A stretch of DNA of 64,000 nt from Flavobacteriales bacterium (lineage in GTDB: Bacteria > Bacteroidota > Bacteroidia > Flavobacteriales_F > PHOS-HE28). Shown here one piece after another: positions 10,024-18,534 of the stretch. A program made the translations under genes and the position numbers. The notes below the pieces were generated by a model that was not told where the DNA came from, did not search any database, and saw nothing but the letters and a program-made list of their open reading frames with translations. Position 1 is the first letter of the stretch. Every line of letters starts with the position of its first letter. Location: NCBI GenBank assembly GCA_030584065.1, contig CP129489.1:954640-1018639 (forward strand), written 5' to 3'.

Positions 10024-10134
10024 TGCAATGGGCTGACCTTGAGGCGTTGGCGCCTGCGGTCGAAAACGGTTCCGGGGCGGCGCTCCCGCCGCTCAACGAA
10101 TCCCCCTAAAGCCCCTTCCCATGCGCGGTTTACC

Positions 10135-10914
10135 TCAGACCCCCTTGAATTCGGGCTTCCGCTTCTCGAGGAAGGCCTTCACGCCCTCATTGTAGTCGTG
10201 GCTGGCCCCGGCGATGCTTTGGAGTTCGTTCTCCACATCGAGCTGGGCCTCGAGCGTGCTGCCTTGCGAGCGGTTGAGCGCTTCCTTGGTCAGCGCGATG
10301 GCTTTGGTGGGCATGGCCGCCAGCCGATTCGCCAGCGATGTCGCTTCATTCATCAATTCCGAATCGGGCACGGCCTTCCAGATCATGCCCAGAGCTTCGG
10401 CATCCTTGGCGCTCACTTTGGGCGCGAGGACCATCTGTCCGAATGCGCGCTGCATGCCCACGAGCCGCGGCAGGGTGAAGGTGCCGCCGCTATCGGGGAT
10501 GAGCCCGATGTTGATGAAGCTCTGGATGAAGTTGGCGCTTTCGCCGGCGAGGGTGAGGTCGCATGCGTAGGCGATGTTGGCCCCGGCACCGGCTGCCACG
10601 CCATTCACCGCCGCGATCACGGGCTTCTTCAGCGCGCGGATGCGGCGCACGATGGGGTTGTACTGCGTGGTGAGGATGTCCTCGATCCTGGTTCCGGGCG
10701 CGATGGCCTCGGCCAGGTCCTGCCCTGCGCAGAAGGCTCGGCCTTCACCGGTGATCAGCACCGCCCGGATGCTGGTGTCGCTCGCGCATCGGTCAAGCGC
10801 ATCAATCGCTTCAAGCGACATCTGCCGGTCGAAGCTGTTGAGCTTGTCGGGGCGGTTGAACGAGAGCGTGGCCACGCCGTCGGCTGCGGTGAAGAGGAGT
10901 TTCTCGTAGGTCAT
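10135..10914 (-). CDS. Enoyl-CoA hydratase/isomerase (PaaG-like)
   Basis: 259 residues of the crotonase fold. FSFNRP-type start (LSFNRPDKLNSF), oxyanion-hole strand AFCAGQDL (about 61-68), AAVNGVAAGAGANIAYACDL (about 98-117) and IGLIPDSGGTFTLPRLVG, where the Asp instead of Glu in the catalytic loop is typical of the 1,2-epoxyphenylacetyl-CoA isomerase (PaaG) branch. No other phenylacetate genes are nearby, so a general role in acyl-CoA isomerisation is as likely. The start overlaps the stop of the glycosyltransferase gene upstream (ATGA type). Confidence 0.85.
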   Translation of the reverse strand: MTYEKLLFTAADGVATLSFNRPDKLNSFDRQMSLEAIDALDRCASDTSIRAVLITGEGRAFCAGQDLAEAIAPGTRIEDILTTQYNPIVRRIRALKKPVIAAVNGVAAGAGANIAYACDLTLAGESANFIQSFINIGLIPDSGGTFTLPRLVGMQRAFGQMVLAPKVSAKDAEALGMIWKAVPDSELMNEATSLANRLAAMPTKAIALTKEALNRSQGSTLEAQLDVENELQSIAGASHDYNEGVKAFLEKRKPEFKGV

Positions 10915-11912
10915 GGTACGAAAGTGAGGCGATCGATCGGAATGCCGGTTGCGCACTTGAAATGCCCCTTCGGGCAGGCCCTGTGCCCATGGAGCCCGCA
11001 GGGACGGCAGTCGAGCCGCTCGCCGGTCTCCAACACACGGCCATTCCCGCGCAACGGTCCGAAGCCGAAGGCCGGTACCGTGCTGCAGAAGATGGCGGTC
11101 ACGGGGGCATTCATGGCACTGGCGATGTGCAGCGGCGCACTGTCGTTCACGTAGTTCATGACGGCGCCTTCCATGAGCGCTGCCGTCCCCAGCAGCGAGA
11201 GCCGGCCGGCCAGCACCTCGCCGCGCCCCGCAGCCTTCGCGATGCGGGCGCAGAGCGCGGCGTCGCCGGGAGCTCCGATAAGGAGCAGGCGCAGGTCGGC
11301 GGGGAGGGCCCTCATCAGCTCCGCCCACTTCGCCTCGGGCCATTGCTTGGTGAACCAGATGGAAGCTGGGGCCAGGCACACATGGCCATGCGCTGTGCGC
11401 GGCGCGCCCGTGGCCATCGATTGGGCCTGCGCTTCCTCCCGGGCCTCGGGGGTGGGGTGGAGCCGGGGCAAGGGCCGCTTCCCATCGGTGAAATGCGCGA
11501 TCAGGGCGTTGAGCCTGTCCACCTCATGTCGGCCATCACCGATCACGTGCTTCACCCGGCGCGAGAACAGCAGGCTGAGCGGGTTCTTGTCGTAGCCGAC
11601 CCGCTCTTCGGCCCGCGCCAGCGCCGTTATAAGCCCTGTGCTGAGGTAGCGCTGGCAGTTGATGATGCGGTCGTAGCGCTCGCGCCGCAGTTCGCCGATG
11701 AGTCGGAAGAGGTTGCGCGTCTTGCCCTTGCGCTTGTCCCAGACCAGGAGCCTGCGCAGGAAGGGATGCCCCTCGAATAGCCCCTCGTTGCCCTTGCGCA
11801 CCACCAGGTCGATGGCCGCATCGGGGTGGAACGCATGCAGTTTCTCCAGCAGCGCGGTGGCCAGCACGGCATCGCCCAGGAAGGCAGTCTGGATCACCAG
11901 GAAGCGCTGCAT
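10911..11912 (-). CDS. Glycosyltransferase family 9 (heptosyltransferase-like)
   Basis: 333 residues from ATG 11912 (MQRFLVIQTAFLGDAVLATA). The N-terminal FLGD loop, the mid SIWFTKQWPEAKWAEL element and the donor-site NDSAPLHIASAMNAP motif are those of GT9 heptosyltransferases, which add sugars from ADP- or related donors to lipopolysaccharide core on the cytoplasmic side of the inner membrane. A C-terminal Cys-rich patch (CRPCGLHGHRACPKGHFKC) is common in the Bacteroidota members. The 57-base extension upstream is rejected because it runs through the candidate -7 element at 11917-11926. Confidence 0.87.
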   Translation of the reverse strand: MQRFLVIQTAFLGDAVLATALLEKLHAFHPDAAIDLVVRKGNEGLFEGHPFLRRLLVWDKRKGKTRNLFRLIGELRRERYDRIINCQRYLSTGLITALARAEERVGYDKNPLSLLFSRRVKHVIGDGRHEVDRLNALIAHFTDGKRPLPRLHPTPEAREEAQAQSMATGAPRTAHGHVCLAPASIWFTKQWPEAKWAELMRALPADLRLLLIGAPGDAALCARIAKAAGRGEVLAGRLSLLGTAALMEGAVMNYVNDSAPLHIASAMNAPVTAIFCSTVPAFGFGPLRGNGRVLETGERLDCRPCGLHGHRACPKGHFKCATGIPIDRLTFVP

Positions 11913-11916
11913 GGGC

Positions 11917-11926
11917 GGGAAAGGTA
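11917..11926 (-). promoter_or_regulatory. Candidate -7 element before the GT9 gene
   Basis: On the minus strand TACCTTTCCC ends five bases before ATG 11912. It is one of several TAC(C)TTTC elements placed close to start codons in this window, and it follows immediately on the rplS terminator, where a new promoter is needed. Confidence 0.35.
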
Positions 11927-11944
11927 CTTGGCCGGGGATGGGGC

Positions 11945-11982
11945 AGAAAAAAGGACCGCCCTGCATCAAGCGGGGCGGTCCT
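11945..11982 (-). terminator. Rho-independent terminator after rplS
   Basis: On the minus strand AGGACCGCCC and GGGCGGTCCT (11952-11961 and 11973-11982) form a perfect 10-bp stem with an 11-base loop, followed by a run of six U (complement of 11946-11951). It ends the trmD-rplS unit 18 bases after the rplS stop. Confidence 0.85.
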
Positions 11983-12000
11983 GCCGGTCGAGGGTCGGGA

Positions 12001-12369
12001 TTACTTCGCGGGCGCGGTCACGGCTTGGCGCTTCTCGGTGATGCGAGCGCTCTTGCCGCGACGTTCGCGCAGGTAGAAGATGCGCGCGCGCCGCACATCG
12101 CCGCGCTTGTTCACGTCGATCTTGTCGATGAAGGGGGAGGCCACAGGGAAGATCCGCTCCACGCCCACGTTGCTGCTGATCTTCCTGACGGTGAAGGTGG
12201 CGGTGCTCCCGCTGCCCTTGCGCTGGATGACAACGCCTTGGAATTGCTGGATGCGCTCCTTGTTGCCCTCCACGATCTTGTAGTGCACGATAACGGTATC
12301 ACCCGCTTTGAAATCGGGCAGTGCCTTCAGGGGGGCGATTTCCTTCTCGAGTTGCTTGATGCGGTCCAT
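12001..12369 (-). CDS. rplS: 50S ribosomal protein L19
   Basis: 122 residues from ATG 12369 ([11 protein letters not shown]). Recognisable L19 body: [50 protein letters not shown] and [21 protein letters not shown]19 sits at the 30S-50S interface. Linked to trmD as in many bacteria. The in-frame extension to 12444 has no family match and is left out. Confidence 0.96.
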   Translation of the reverse strand: MDRIKQLEKEIAPLKALPDFKAGDTVIVHYKIVEGNKERIQQFQGVVIQRKGSGSTATFTVRKISSNVGVERIFPVASPFIDKIDVNKRGDVRRARIFYLRERRGKSARITEKRQAVTAPAK

Positions 12370-12458
12370 GGCCTGTGTGTTAGCGGGTTGCCCAGCGGCC
12401 CAAGACGGTGTCAGGGGCATTCGGTCCCGGATTTTGGGCCGCAATAGTACGGAAAAAA

Positions 12459-13166
12459 TCAGGCATCCTTCCCTGCCTGGCTGGCCCCATCCGGGGAGAG
12501 CAGATCCGGCCGCCGCCGCCGGGTGCGCTCAACGGCCTGTTCGTGGCGCCAGGCGTCGATGCGCGCCTGATGGCCGCTGAGCAGGACGTCAGGCACCTTC
12601 CAGCCACGGTAGTCCGCTGGCCGGGTATAGGCCGGCGGCGCCACCAGTCCGTCCTGGAAGCTGTCGCTCAGCGCGGAGGTCTCGTCGCCGATGACGCCGG
12701 GGATGAGCCGAATGATGGCATCGCTCAGTACAGCGGCCGCCAATTCGCCACCGGTGAGGACGAAATCGCCGATGCTCACCTCCCGGGTGACCAAGTGCTG
12801 GCGCACCCGCTCGTCGATGCCCTTGTAGTGGCCGCACAGCAGGATGAGGTTGCCCTTGGTGCTGAGCAGATTGGCCAGGGGCTGGTCAAGCAGCTGGCCA
12901 TCGGGGCTGAGGTAGATCACCTCGTCATACGCCCGCTCGGACCGCAGTTGATCGATGGCCCTGTGGATGGGCTCGATCTGCATCACCATTCCGGCGCCGC
13001 CGCCGAAGGGGTAGTCATCGATGCGGCGATGCTTGTCGGTGCTCCAGCGCCGGAGGTCGTGCACCACCACTTCCACCAGTCCCTTGCGGCGGGCGCGCTC
13101 CAGGATGCTCTCCCCGAACCAGCTGGTCAACAGGTCGGGCACCGCGCTGAGGATGTCGATGCGCAT
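12459..13166 (-). CDS. trmD: tRNA (guanine-N1-)-methyltransferase
   Basis: 235 residues. N-terminal SPOUT domain with [19 protein letters not shown] (about 47-65), the trefoil-knot SAM-binding segments [13 protein letters not shown] (about 109-121) and [10 protein letters not shown] (about 132-141), then the linker and helical C-domain. TrmD makes m1G37 in tRNAs read with GNN-type codons and prevents +1 frameshifting. Directly upstream of rplS. Confidence 0.96.
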   Translation of the reverse strand: MRIDILSAVPDLLTSWFGESILERARRKGLVEVVVHDLRRWSTDKHRRIDDYPFGGGAGMVMQIEPIHRAIDQLRSERAYDEVIYLSPDGQLLDQPLANLLSTKGNLILLCGHYKGIDERVRQHLVTREVSIGDFVLTGGELAAAVLSDAIIRLIPGVIGDETSALSDSFQDGLVAPPAYTRPADYRGWKVPDVLLSGHQARIDAWRHEQAVERTRRRRPDLLSPDGASQAGKDA

Positions 13167-13235
13167 GGCTCAAAGGAAGGGCGAAATTCCGGTGGCCGAG
13201 GCAGCGCGGCGGTGCATGGATTCGGTGGAGCGCCC

Positions 13236-13245
13236 TACCTTTCGG
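13236..13245 (+). promoter_or_regulatory. Candidate -7 element before the TPR protein gene
   Basis: TACCTTTCGG matches the recurring TAnnTTTCG pattern and lies in the 116-base divergent gap between trmD and the TPR gene at 13283, about 38 bases before its ATG. Confidence 0.35.
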
Positions 13246-13282
13246 CACAGTGGTTGCCGAAGTGCGCCCCAGAAGCATACCG

Positions 13283-14005
13283 ATGAAGAAAGCGATCACC
13301 CTGGCCCTGTTCTGGCTCCTGGCGGCAGGGGCCTCCGCCCAGAAGCATGTCTACGAGGATCTCCTCGTGCTCTTCGTGGACGAGAAATACGAGAAATGCA
13401 TGTTCAAGGCCGAGGGATACACCCTCGCCGACGACACCAAGAAGGACCCGCTGCCCTTCCTCTACATCAGCATGTGCCTGTTCGAGATGAGCAAGCAGGA
13501 GAAGTACGCAGCCGACTACCCGAAGGCCGCGCGCGATGCTGTGAAGTGGGCCGAGAAGTACCGCAAGAAGGACAAGGACAAGGAGTTCTTCGCCAATTAC
13601 GAGGACTATTGGGCCGAGCTGAACACGGTATCCTATCAGGCCGGCGAGAACCTGCTGGACGACCCCAAGGGCATCAGCAAGGCCAAGCAGATCTTCGATG
13701 GCATGGTGGGCTACTATCCCGAGAATGCGGGAGCATGGCTCATGCTCGCGCTCTCCCAGTACAAGAGCAACCTCAACAAGGAGGGCGACCTGAGCGTGCA
13801 GGCCTTCGACAAGGCCCTGGCTGCCGCCGGTGACATCGGCACCCTGCCCAAGGACCAGAGGACGCTCCTCAAGAACGCGCTGATCCGCTATGCGGACTAT
13901 CTGGTCTCCAAGGGCCAGCGCGACCGGGCGAAGCAGTACGCGGCCAAGGGCAAGGACCACTTCATGGAGGAGCCCGATTTCAAAGGCCTCTGGGAGAGCC
14001 TCTAG
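13283..14005 (+). CDS. Exported TPR-type protein
   Basis: 240 residues from ATG 13283 (MKKAITLALFWLLAAGASAQ, a clean signal peptide cut after SAQ). The rest is all-helical and reads as TPR-like pairs, with the FYENAGAWLMLALSQYKSNL-type helix in the middle (about residues 141-160) and RYADYLVSKGQRDRAKQYAA near the end. Probably a periplasmic scaffold; no catalytic motif is visible. Alone between trmD and the RND exporter. Confidence 0.7.
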   Translation: MKKAITLALFWLLAAGASAQKHVYEDLLVLFVDEKYEKCMFKAEGYTLADDTKKDPLPFLYISMCLFEMSKQEKYAADYPKAARDAVKWAEKYRKKDKDKEFFANYEDYWAELNTVSYQAGENLLDDPKGISKAKQIFDGMVGYYPENAGAWLMLALSQYKSNLNKEGDLSVQAFDKALAAAGDIGTLPKDQRTLLKNALIRYADYLVSKGQRDRAKQYAAKGKDHFMEEPDFKGLWESL

Positions 14006-14021
14006 GAACGCGAATGCGCTG

Positions 14022-14047
14022 GGAGCCGCCTTAGGGCGGCTCCTTTG
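14022..14047 (+). terminator. Terminator after the TPR protein gene
   Basis: GGAGCCGCC (14022-14030) and GGCGGCTCC (14035-14043) form a perfect 9-bp stem with a TTAG loop, followed by TTTGCTT. It lies between convergent genes and ends 2-5 bases before the RND gene stop. Confidence 0.7.
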
Positions 14048-14048
14048 C

Positions 14049-16331
14049 TTACCGGATGCCTCGCCGTGGCCGGATGAGCCGAATCACCAGCAAGGGAAGG
14101 AGCAGCAGGTCTGCGGCCAGTGCGAAGGCCAGGGTGAGACTTACCAGCAGGCCCATGTAGAACACGCTCGCGAAGCCGGAGAACACCAGGGAAACGAAGC
14201 CCGAGCACAGCATGATGCTGGTGATCACCACGGCCTTCCCCGATGAGAGGAAGGAGCGCTTCATGGCCAAGGGAACGCTGCGGCCCTTCAGCAGTTCGAT
14301 CCGCAGCTTGCCCAGCAGGTGGATGGTGTCATCAACGGCGATGCCGAACGCGATGGTGAAGATGATCGCCGTGCTCACCTTGATGGCGATTCCCGCCAGG
14401 GCCATCGCAGCGGCCACGAGCAGCAAGGGCAGCACATTCGGGATGAGTGCCACCATGGTCATGCGCGCATCGCGGAACACCCAGGCCATGATGCCTGCGA
14501 TGAGGACGAAGGCCATGGAGAGTCCGCTGAGCAGCTGCCCGCTAAGCTTCTCGTTGTTCCGGTCGATGAGGTAGGCCATTCCCGTCTGTGCGGCCTGGGT
14601 CACCCGTAGGGATCCGCTCAGGAAGGCATTGAGCTCGGCGTTGCGTCCCCGGAATACATGCCCGCCCTCATCGCGCACCCGCCCCGAGAGTCGGGCATGG
14701 TGGCCGGTGCTGTCGACCAGCCCGAGCAGCGCCCTCGGCCCGAGCGCTGCCCGGGCCATGCGCTGAAGGCGCCGGGCTTCCGCATCGCTGGCTGGCAGCG
14801 CGAAATGCGCGGGGGACCCGCCATTCATCGCCTTGTTCATGGACTTGATGACCGTGACGGGCGACAGCACCGCACTGACCCCATAGGCAGCCCTGAGGTA
14901 GGCCTCCACGCGCTCAATCTCACGCAATGCCGCCAGGTCCCAGATGCTGCCATCCGATACGGTAACCTCAAGCTCGAAGGGGCGTACGCCGCCGAAATGC
15001 TGTTCGAACCAGAAGTAGTCCTGTTTCTGCGGATCATCATCCGGCCAGTCCTCCAACAGGTGGTTGTCCACCTTCATCTGCAGGATCAGCGGGATTGCGA
15101 CAAGGGCGGCTGCCAGGCTGGACCATGCGATTCGACGGCCATGCCTCAGCACCCACCGGAAAAGTCCATGGAGCGGCCTGTACCACATGGCTGCATGCTG
15201 GCCTTCGCCCGCACGCACCGGAGTCGGAACCAGCAGCAGCAGCGCAGGAAGCAGTGTGAAGGCCAGGAGGAAGGCCACGAAGACCCCAATTGCCGTGTAG
15301 ACCCCGAACTCCCTTACCGGTTGGATGCCGCTGGTATTGAGCGTGGCGAAGCCGATGGCGGTGGTCAGGGAAGTGAGGAAGGTGGCCAAGCCCACCTCGT
15401 AGTAGGTGATCGCCAAGGCCCGCTCCTTCGGATGCCCGTTCCGCAGGGCCTCCAGGTAGCGCTGCAGGATATGCACCACATCGCTCATGCCCACCACGAA
15501 GAGGATGGTGGGGAGCAGCATGGTGAGGACCGTCAGCGGCCTGCCGAGCATGGTCATGAATCCCACCTGCCAGAGCACCGAAAGGCCTACCACCGCGATC
15601 GGCACCAGCACCCCCCACCATGAACGGAAGCCGATGGCCAGGAATACAGCGAGCAATAGGACGGATACGGAGAAGAATACCACCAGCTCACGCTGCATCT
15701 TCTGGATGTACCAGTACTGTCCGTGCAGGCGCCCGCCCATGCGGACATTCCCCAGACCCGACCTGTCGACAGCGCCTTGGATGGCTAGCAGCGCCTCGTC
15801 GCTCCGCACCTTGCTCAATCCGGGCTCCGCTTGGAGCACGAGGAGCATCGCCCTGCCATCCGCTGCGAAGTAGGTGTCACGGATCAAGGGGTCCTGCCAG
15901 AGCCTCGCAGAATCGGCGCGCAGAAGGCTGTCCGCTTCGAGCCTCAGCCACGGCACTTGGAAGACCCCTACGGGCGTGATCCGCGGCTCGGAAAGGTTGG
16001 TGGGAGAAGAGACCGACCGGACATGCGGAAGAACGGCGAGAGTGTCCGCCAGCCGATCGAATCGACGGAGGAATGATTGATCGAAGACGGAGACGGGATG
16101 CGATGCGCCGATGAGCAGGAAGTCGTTGTCGCCGCCGAACCGCTCCCTGAATGCCATATACCGGTCCAGCTCCGGGTCATCGGTGGGGAAGAACCGCTCG
16201 AAGTCATGGTCGAGGCGGACGGAGCGCAGCGCCCATCCGGAGAGCCCTGAGACGACCGCCAACAGCAGGAGGGCGAACCACGCATTCCTCCGTGTCAGCA
16301 GGCGCGCGATGCGGTCGATGCGTTGGTCCAT
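14049..16331 (-). CDS. RND/MMPL-family exporter
   Basis: 760 residues from ATG 16331 (MDQRIDRIARLL). Two halves, each with one span, a periplasmic loop and a five-span bundle: first span about 19-37, loop to about 210, bundle about 215-385, then span near 410-430, loop to about 600 and bundle to the end. The DHDFERFFP motif after the first span and FGIAVDDTIHLLGKL in the last bundle mark the hydrophobe/amphiphile (HpnN/MMPL-like) RND branch, which exports lipids or hopanoid-like molecules using the proton gradient. No membrane-fusion or outer-membrane partner gene is adjacent, as usual for this branch. Confidence 0.85.
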   Translation of the reverse strand: MDQRIDRIARLLTRRNAWFALLLLAVVSGLSGWALRSVRLDHDFERFFPTDDPELDRYMAFRERFGGDNDFLLIGASHPVSVFDQSFLRRFDRLADTLAVLPHVRSVSSPTNLSEPRITPVGVFQVPWLRLEADSLLRADSARLWQDPLIRDTYFAADGRAMLLVLQAEPGLSKVRSDEALLAIQGAVDRSGLGNVRMGGRLHGQYWYIQKMQRELVVFFSVSVLLLAVFLAIGFRSWWGVLVPIAVVGLSVLWQVGFMTMLGRPLTVLTMLLPTILFVVGMSDVVHILQRYLEALRNGHPKERALAITYYEVGLATFLTSLTTAIGFATLNTSGIQPVREFGVYTAIGVFVAFLLAFTLLPALLLLVPTPVRAGEGQHAAMWYRPLHGLFRWVLRHGRRIAWSSLAAALVAIPLILQMKVDNHLLEDWPDDDPQKQDYFWFEQHFGGVRPFELEVTVSDGSIWDLAALREIERVEAYLRAAYGVSAVLSPVTVIKSMNKAMNGGSPAHFALPASDAEARRLQRMARAALGPRALLGLVDSTGHHARLSGRVRDEGGHVFRGRNAELNAFLSGSLRVTQAAQTGMAYLIDRNNEKLSGQLLSGLSMAFVLIAGIMAWVFRDARMTMVALIPNVLPLLLVAAAMALAGIAIKVSTAIIFTIAFGIAVDDTIHLLGKLRIELLKGRSVPLAMKRSFLSSGKAVVITSIMLCSGFVSLVFSGFASVFYMGLLVSLTLAFALAADLLLLPLLVIRLIRPRRGIR

Positions 16332-16370
16332 CAACAGTGGCTGGTCGATGCAGGCGGGCAAAGGTGGGTC

Positions 16371-16391
16371 ACCCCCGCGGAAGGCGGGGGT
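16371..16391. promoter_or_regulatory. Hairpin in the RND / WG-repeat divergent promoter
   Basis: ACCCCCGC and GCGGGGGT form an exact 8-bp inverted repeat around GGAAG. It overlaps the only 73 bases between two divergent genes and touches the candidate -7 element TACTTTCGCGG (16391-16401) that lies just before ATG 16405. It could be an operator for both genes. Confidence 0.35.
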
Positions 16392-16404
16392 ACTTTCGCG
16401 GTCG

Positions 16405-18534
16405 ATGCGTTCCTCAAGCCTGCGCGCGTGGATGGTCCTCGCCGCAACGTCCGTCAGCCTCGCAGTGTTCGCAGGCCCCTTGGAGAAAGCCTTTGCGGCG
16501 CTCGAGGAGCACAACTACTTCCTGGCCCGGCAGATCCTCCGGAAGCAGGTCCGAAAGCACCCGTCAGCGGCATGGTACGGGCTCAGCATCATCGCCGGAC
16601 GGGCGAACAACCCCTTTCACGACATCGACTCATGCTACGCTTACATCATGCGCGCCGATGCGGCATTCACCGTGGCGCCGGACAAGGAGCGCAAGCGCGT
16701 CGGCCGGGTGGGGGTGGACCATGCCGCCGTTGAGGCGCAGAAGACCCATGCTTTCCGCCTTGGCTGGGAGGTGGCGCGCAGCACCAACACCATCGCCGCC
16801 TACGACCGCTACATCCAGTCCTATGTCCAGAGCCCCTTCATCGCGGAGGCCACGCTCGTGCGCGATCACCTGGCCTTCCAAGCGGCGCGCGAGGCGAATT
16901 CCGCATCCGGCTACCAGGCCTTCCTGAACAGGTACCCGCACGCCCGCGAGGTGTACGAGGCCCGTACCCGGTTGAACCAGGCCATCTACCGGGAGTCCAC
17001 CGCCGATGGCAACCTGGAGTCCTTCAAGGCATTCATCGAAGCGCATCCGGAGAGTCCCTATGTGCACCAGGCGGAGGATGAAGTATACCGCCTCTCCACG
17101 CCGGGACGCCTCGTCGCGGAGTATGCGGCATTCATTCGGGCCAACCCGCGGAACCGCCGGGTGAATGATGCTTGGCGCGCGATCTACGAGCAGTACACCC
17201 GCAACCTGAGCACCAATACCATTACCCGTTTCCTGCAGGATTTCCCGGAGTATCCTTTCGTCGAGGAACTGGTGGATGATTACAGGACCGCCAGCCTATT
17301 CCTGCTGCCTTTCCGGCGCGAGGGGAAGTGGGGCTACATCGATGAGGATGGCACCGAGCGTATCAAGGCCGTATATGAATGGGCCGAGCCGTTCCAAGGT
17401 CCCCAGGCCTTGGTGGGCGACGACGGCAGGGCCGGCAGCATCAATCGGTCGGGCCGCGTGGTGGTGCCCATTGAGTACGATGAGATCACCGAGCCGGTGG
17501 AAGGCACCAGTACGGTCGAGCGCTCGGGCCGCGTGGGGGCTGTGGATGCCAATGGCGACCTCGCGGTGCCGATGGTGTTCGAGGATGTGGGCGAATTCAG
17601 CGGCGGCCTGGCCTATGCTGCGCGCGACGGCCGATACGGATACATCAATGCCCGCGGCGAGGAGGTGATCCCTTTCCGTTTCGCCTCTGGCGGCACCTTT
17701 CGGAATGGCCTTGCCGTCGTTGAATTGGATGGATACTTCGGCGCCATCGACAGCCGTGGGAACACCGTGGTCCCCGCGGAGTACGACTGGGTGGAGGGAT
17801 TCGAGGGCCCGGTGAGCCGCGTGCGCAAGGATGGCAAGGTGGGCCTGGTGAGCCCCTTCGGCGACCTGCTTGCACCGCTGCGGTACGACCACATCGGCCC
17901 TTTCCGCGACAGCTTGGCGCTCGTGGTGGAAGGCCGCAAGTGCGGCTACATCGATGCCTCCGGCGCCATCCGGATACCTGTGGAGTTCGAGGCGCCCGAT
18001 GGCGTGGCGGGCTGGGGCGATTTCGAGGAGGGGCTCGCGGAGGTCCAGGTGGCCGGGAAGCGATGCCTGATCAACGCGCGCAATGAACGCGTATTCCCAT
18101 GCGGATTCACGGACATCGGGCCGGCCACCGGGCCTCTGGTTCCGGTGAAGCGCAAGGCCCGATGGGGCTATGCGGACCGCAAAGGCCAGGTAATCGTCGA
18201 CAACCGCTACGACCAGGCCGGCGAGATGCGTTCCGGTGTGGCACGGATCCGGCTCGGCGACCTCTACGGTCTCATCGACAGCACAGCGAAGGAGGTGGTG
18301 CCGCCGCTGTATGTGGCGCTGGCTCCCGTGGGCCATGGCCATTGGCAAGCCACTGCGGGAACGGGGGTGGGGATCATCGACCGCACGGGCAAACCGGTCG
18401 TTCCCTTGGTGTTCGATGGCGTGCGATTGGAGCGCGCCGACATCGCCCGGGTCGAGCGGAAGGACCGCTTTGCCTACATCCGCCTCACCGACGGGCGTGT
18501 CATCTGGAAGGAGGAGGGATTCGACGGGCCCTGA
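16405..18534 (+). CDS. WG-repeat protein with N-terminal helical repeats
   Basis: 709 residues from ATG 16405; a start further upstream would read back through the divergent RND gene. Signal-like hydrophobic segment (about 8-23), a helical-repeat region (about 25-295, with YDRYIQSYVQSPF and AFLNRYPHAREVYEA as TPR-like units), then about twelve WG (KWG) repeats of 45-50 residues to the end: examples KWGYIDEDGTERI, RYGYINARGEEVIPF, KCGYIDASGAIRIPVEF, RWGYADRKGQVIVDNRYDQA. WG repeats form a beta structure of unknown partner. Likely periplasmic. It ends one base before the adhesin stop on the other strand. Confidence 0.8.
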   Translation: MRSSSLRAWMVLAATSVSLAVFAGPLEKAFAALEEHNYFLARQILRKQVRKHPSAAWYGLSIIAGRANNPFHDIDSCYAYIMRADAAFTVAPDKERKRVGRVGVDHAAVEAQKTHAFRLGWEVARSTNTIAAYDRYIQSYVQSPFIAEATLVRDHLAFQAAREANSASGYQAFLNRYPHAREVYEARTRLNQAIYRESTADGNLESFKAFIEAHPESPYVHQAEDEVYRLSTPGRLVAEYAAFIRANPRNRRVNDAWRAIYEQYTRNLSTNTITRFLQDFPEYPFVEELVDDYRTASLFLLPFRREGKWGYIDEDGTERIKAVYEWAEPFQGPQALVGDDGRAGSINRSGRVVVPIEYDEITEPVEGTSTVERSGRVGAVDANGDLAVPMVFEDVGEFSGGLAYAARDGRYGYINARGEEVIPFRFASGGTFRNGLAVVELDGYFGAIDSRGNTVVPAEYDWVEGFEGPVSRVRKDGKVGLVSPFGDLLAPLRYDHIGPFRDSLALVVEGRKCGYIDASGAIRIPVEFEAPDGVAGWGDFEEGLAEVQVAGKRCLINARNERVFPCGFTDIGPATGPLVPVKRKARWGYADRKGQVIVDNRYDQAGEMRSGVARIRLGDLYGLIDSTAKEVVPPLYVALAPVGHGHWQATAGTGVGIIDRTGKPVVPLVFDGVRLERADIARVERKDRFAYIRLTDGRVIWKEEGFDGP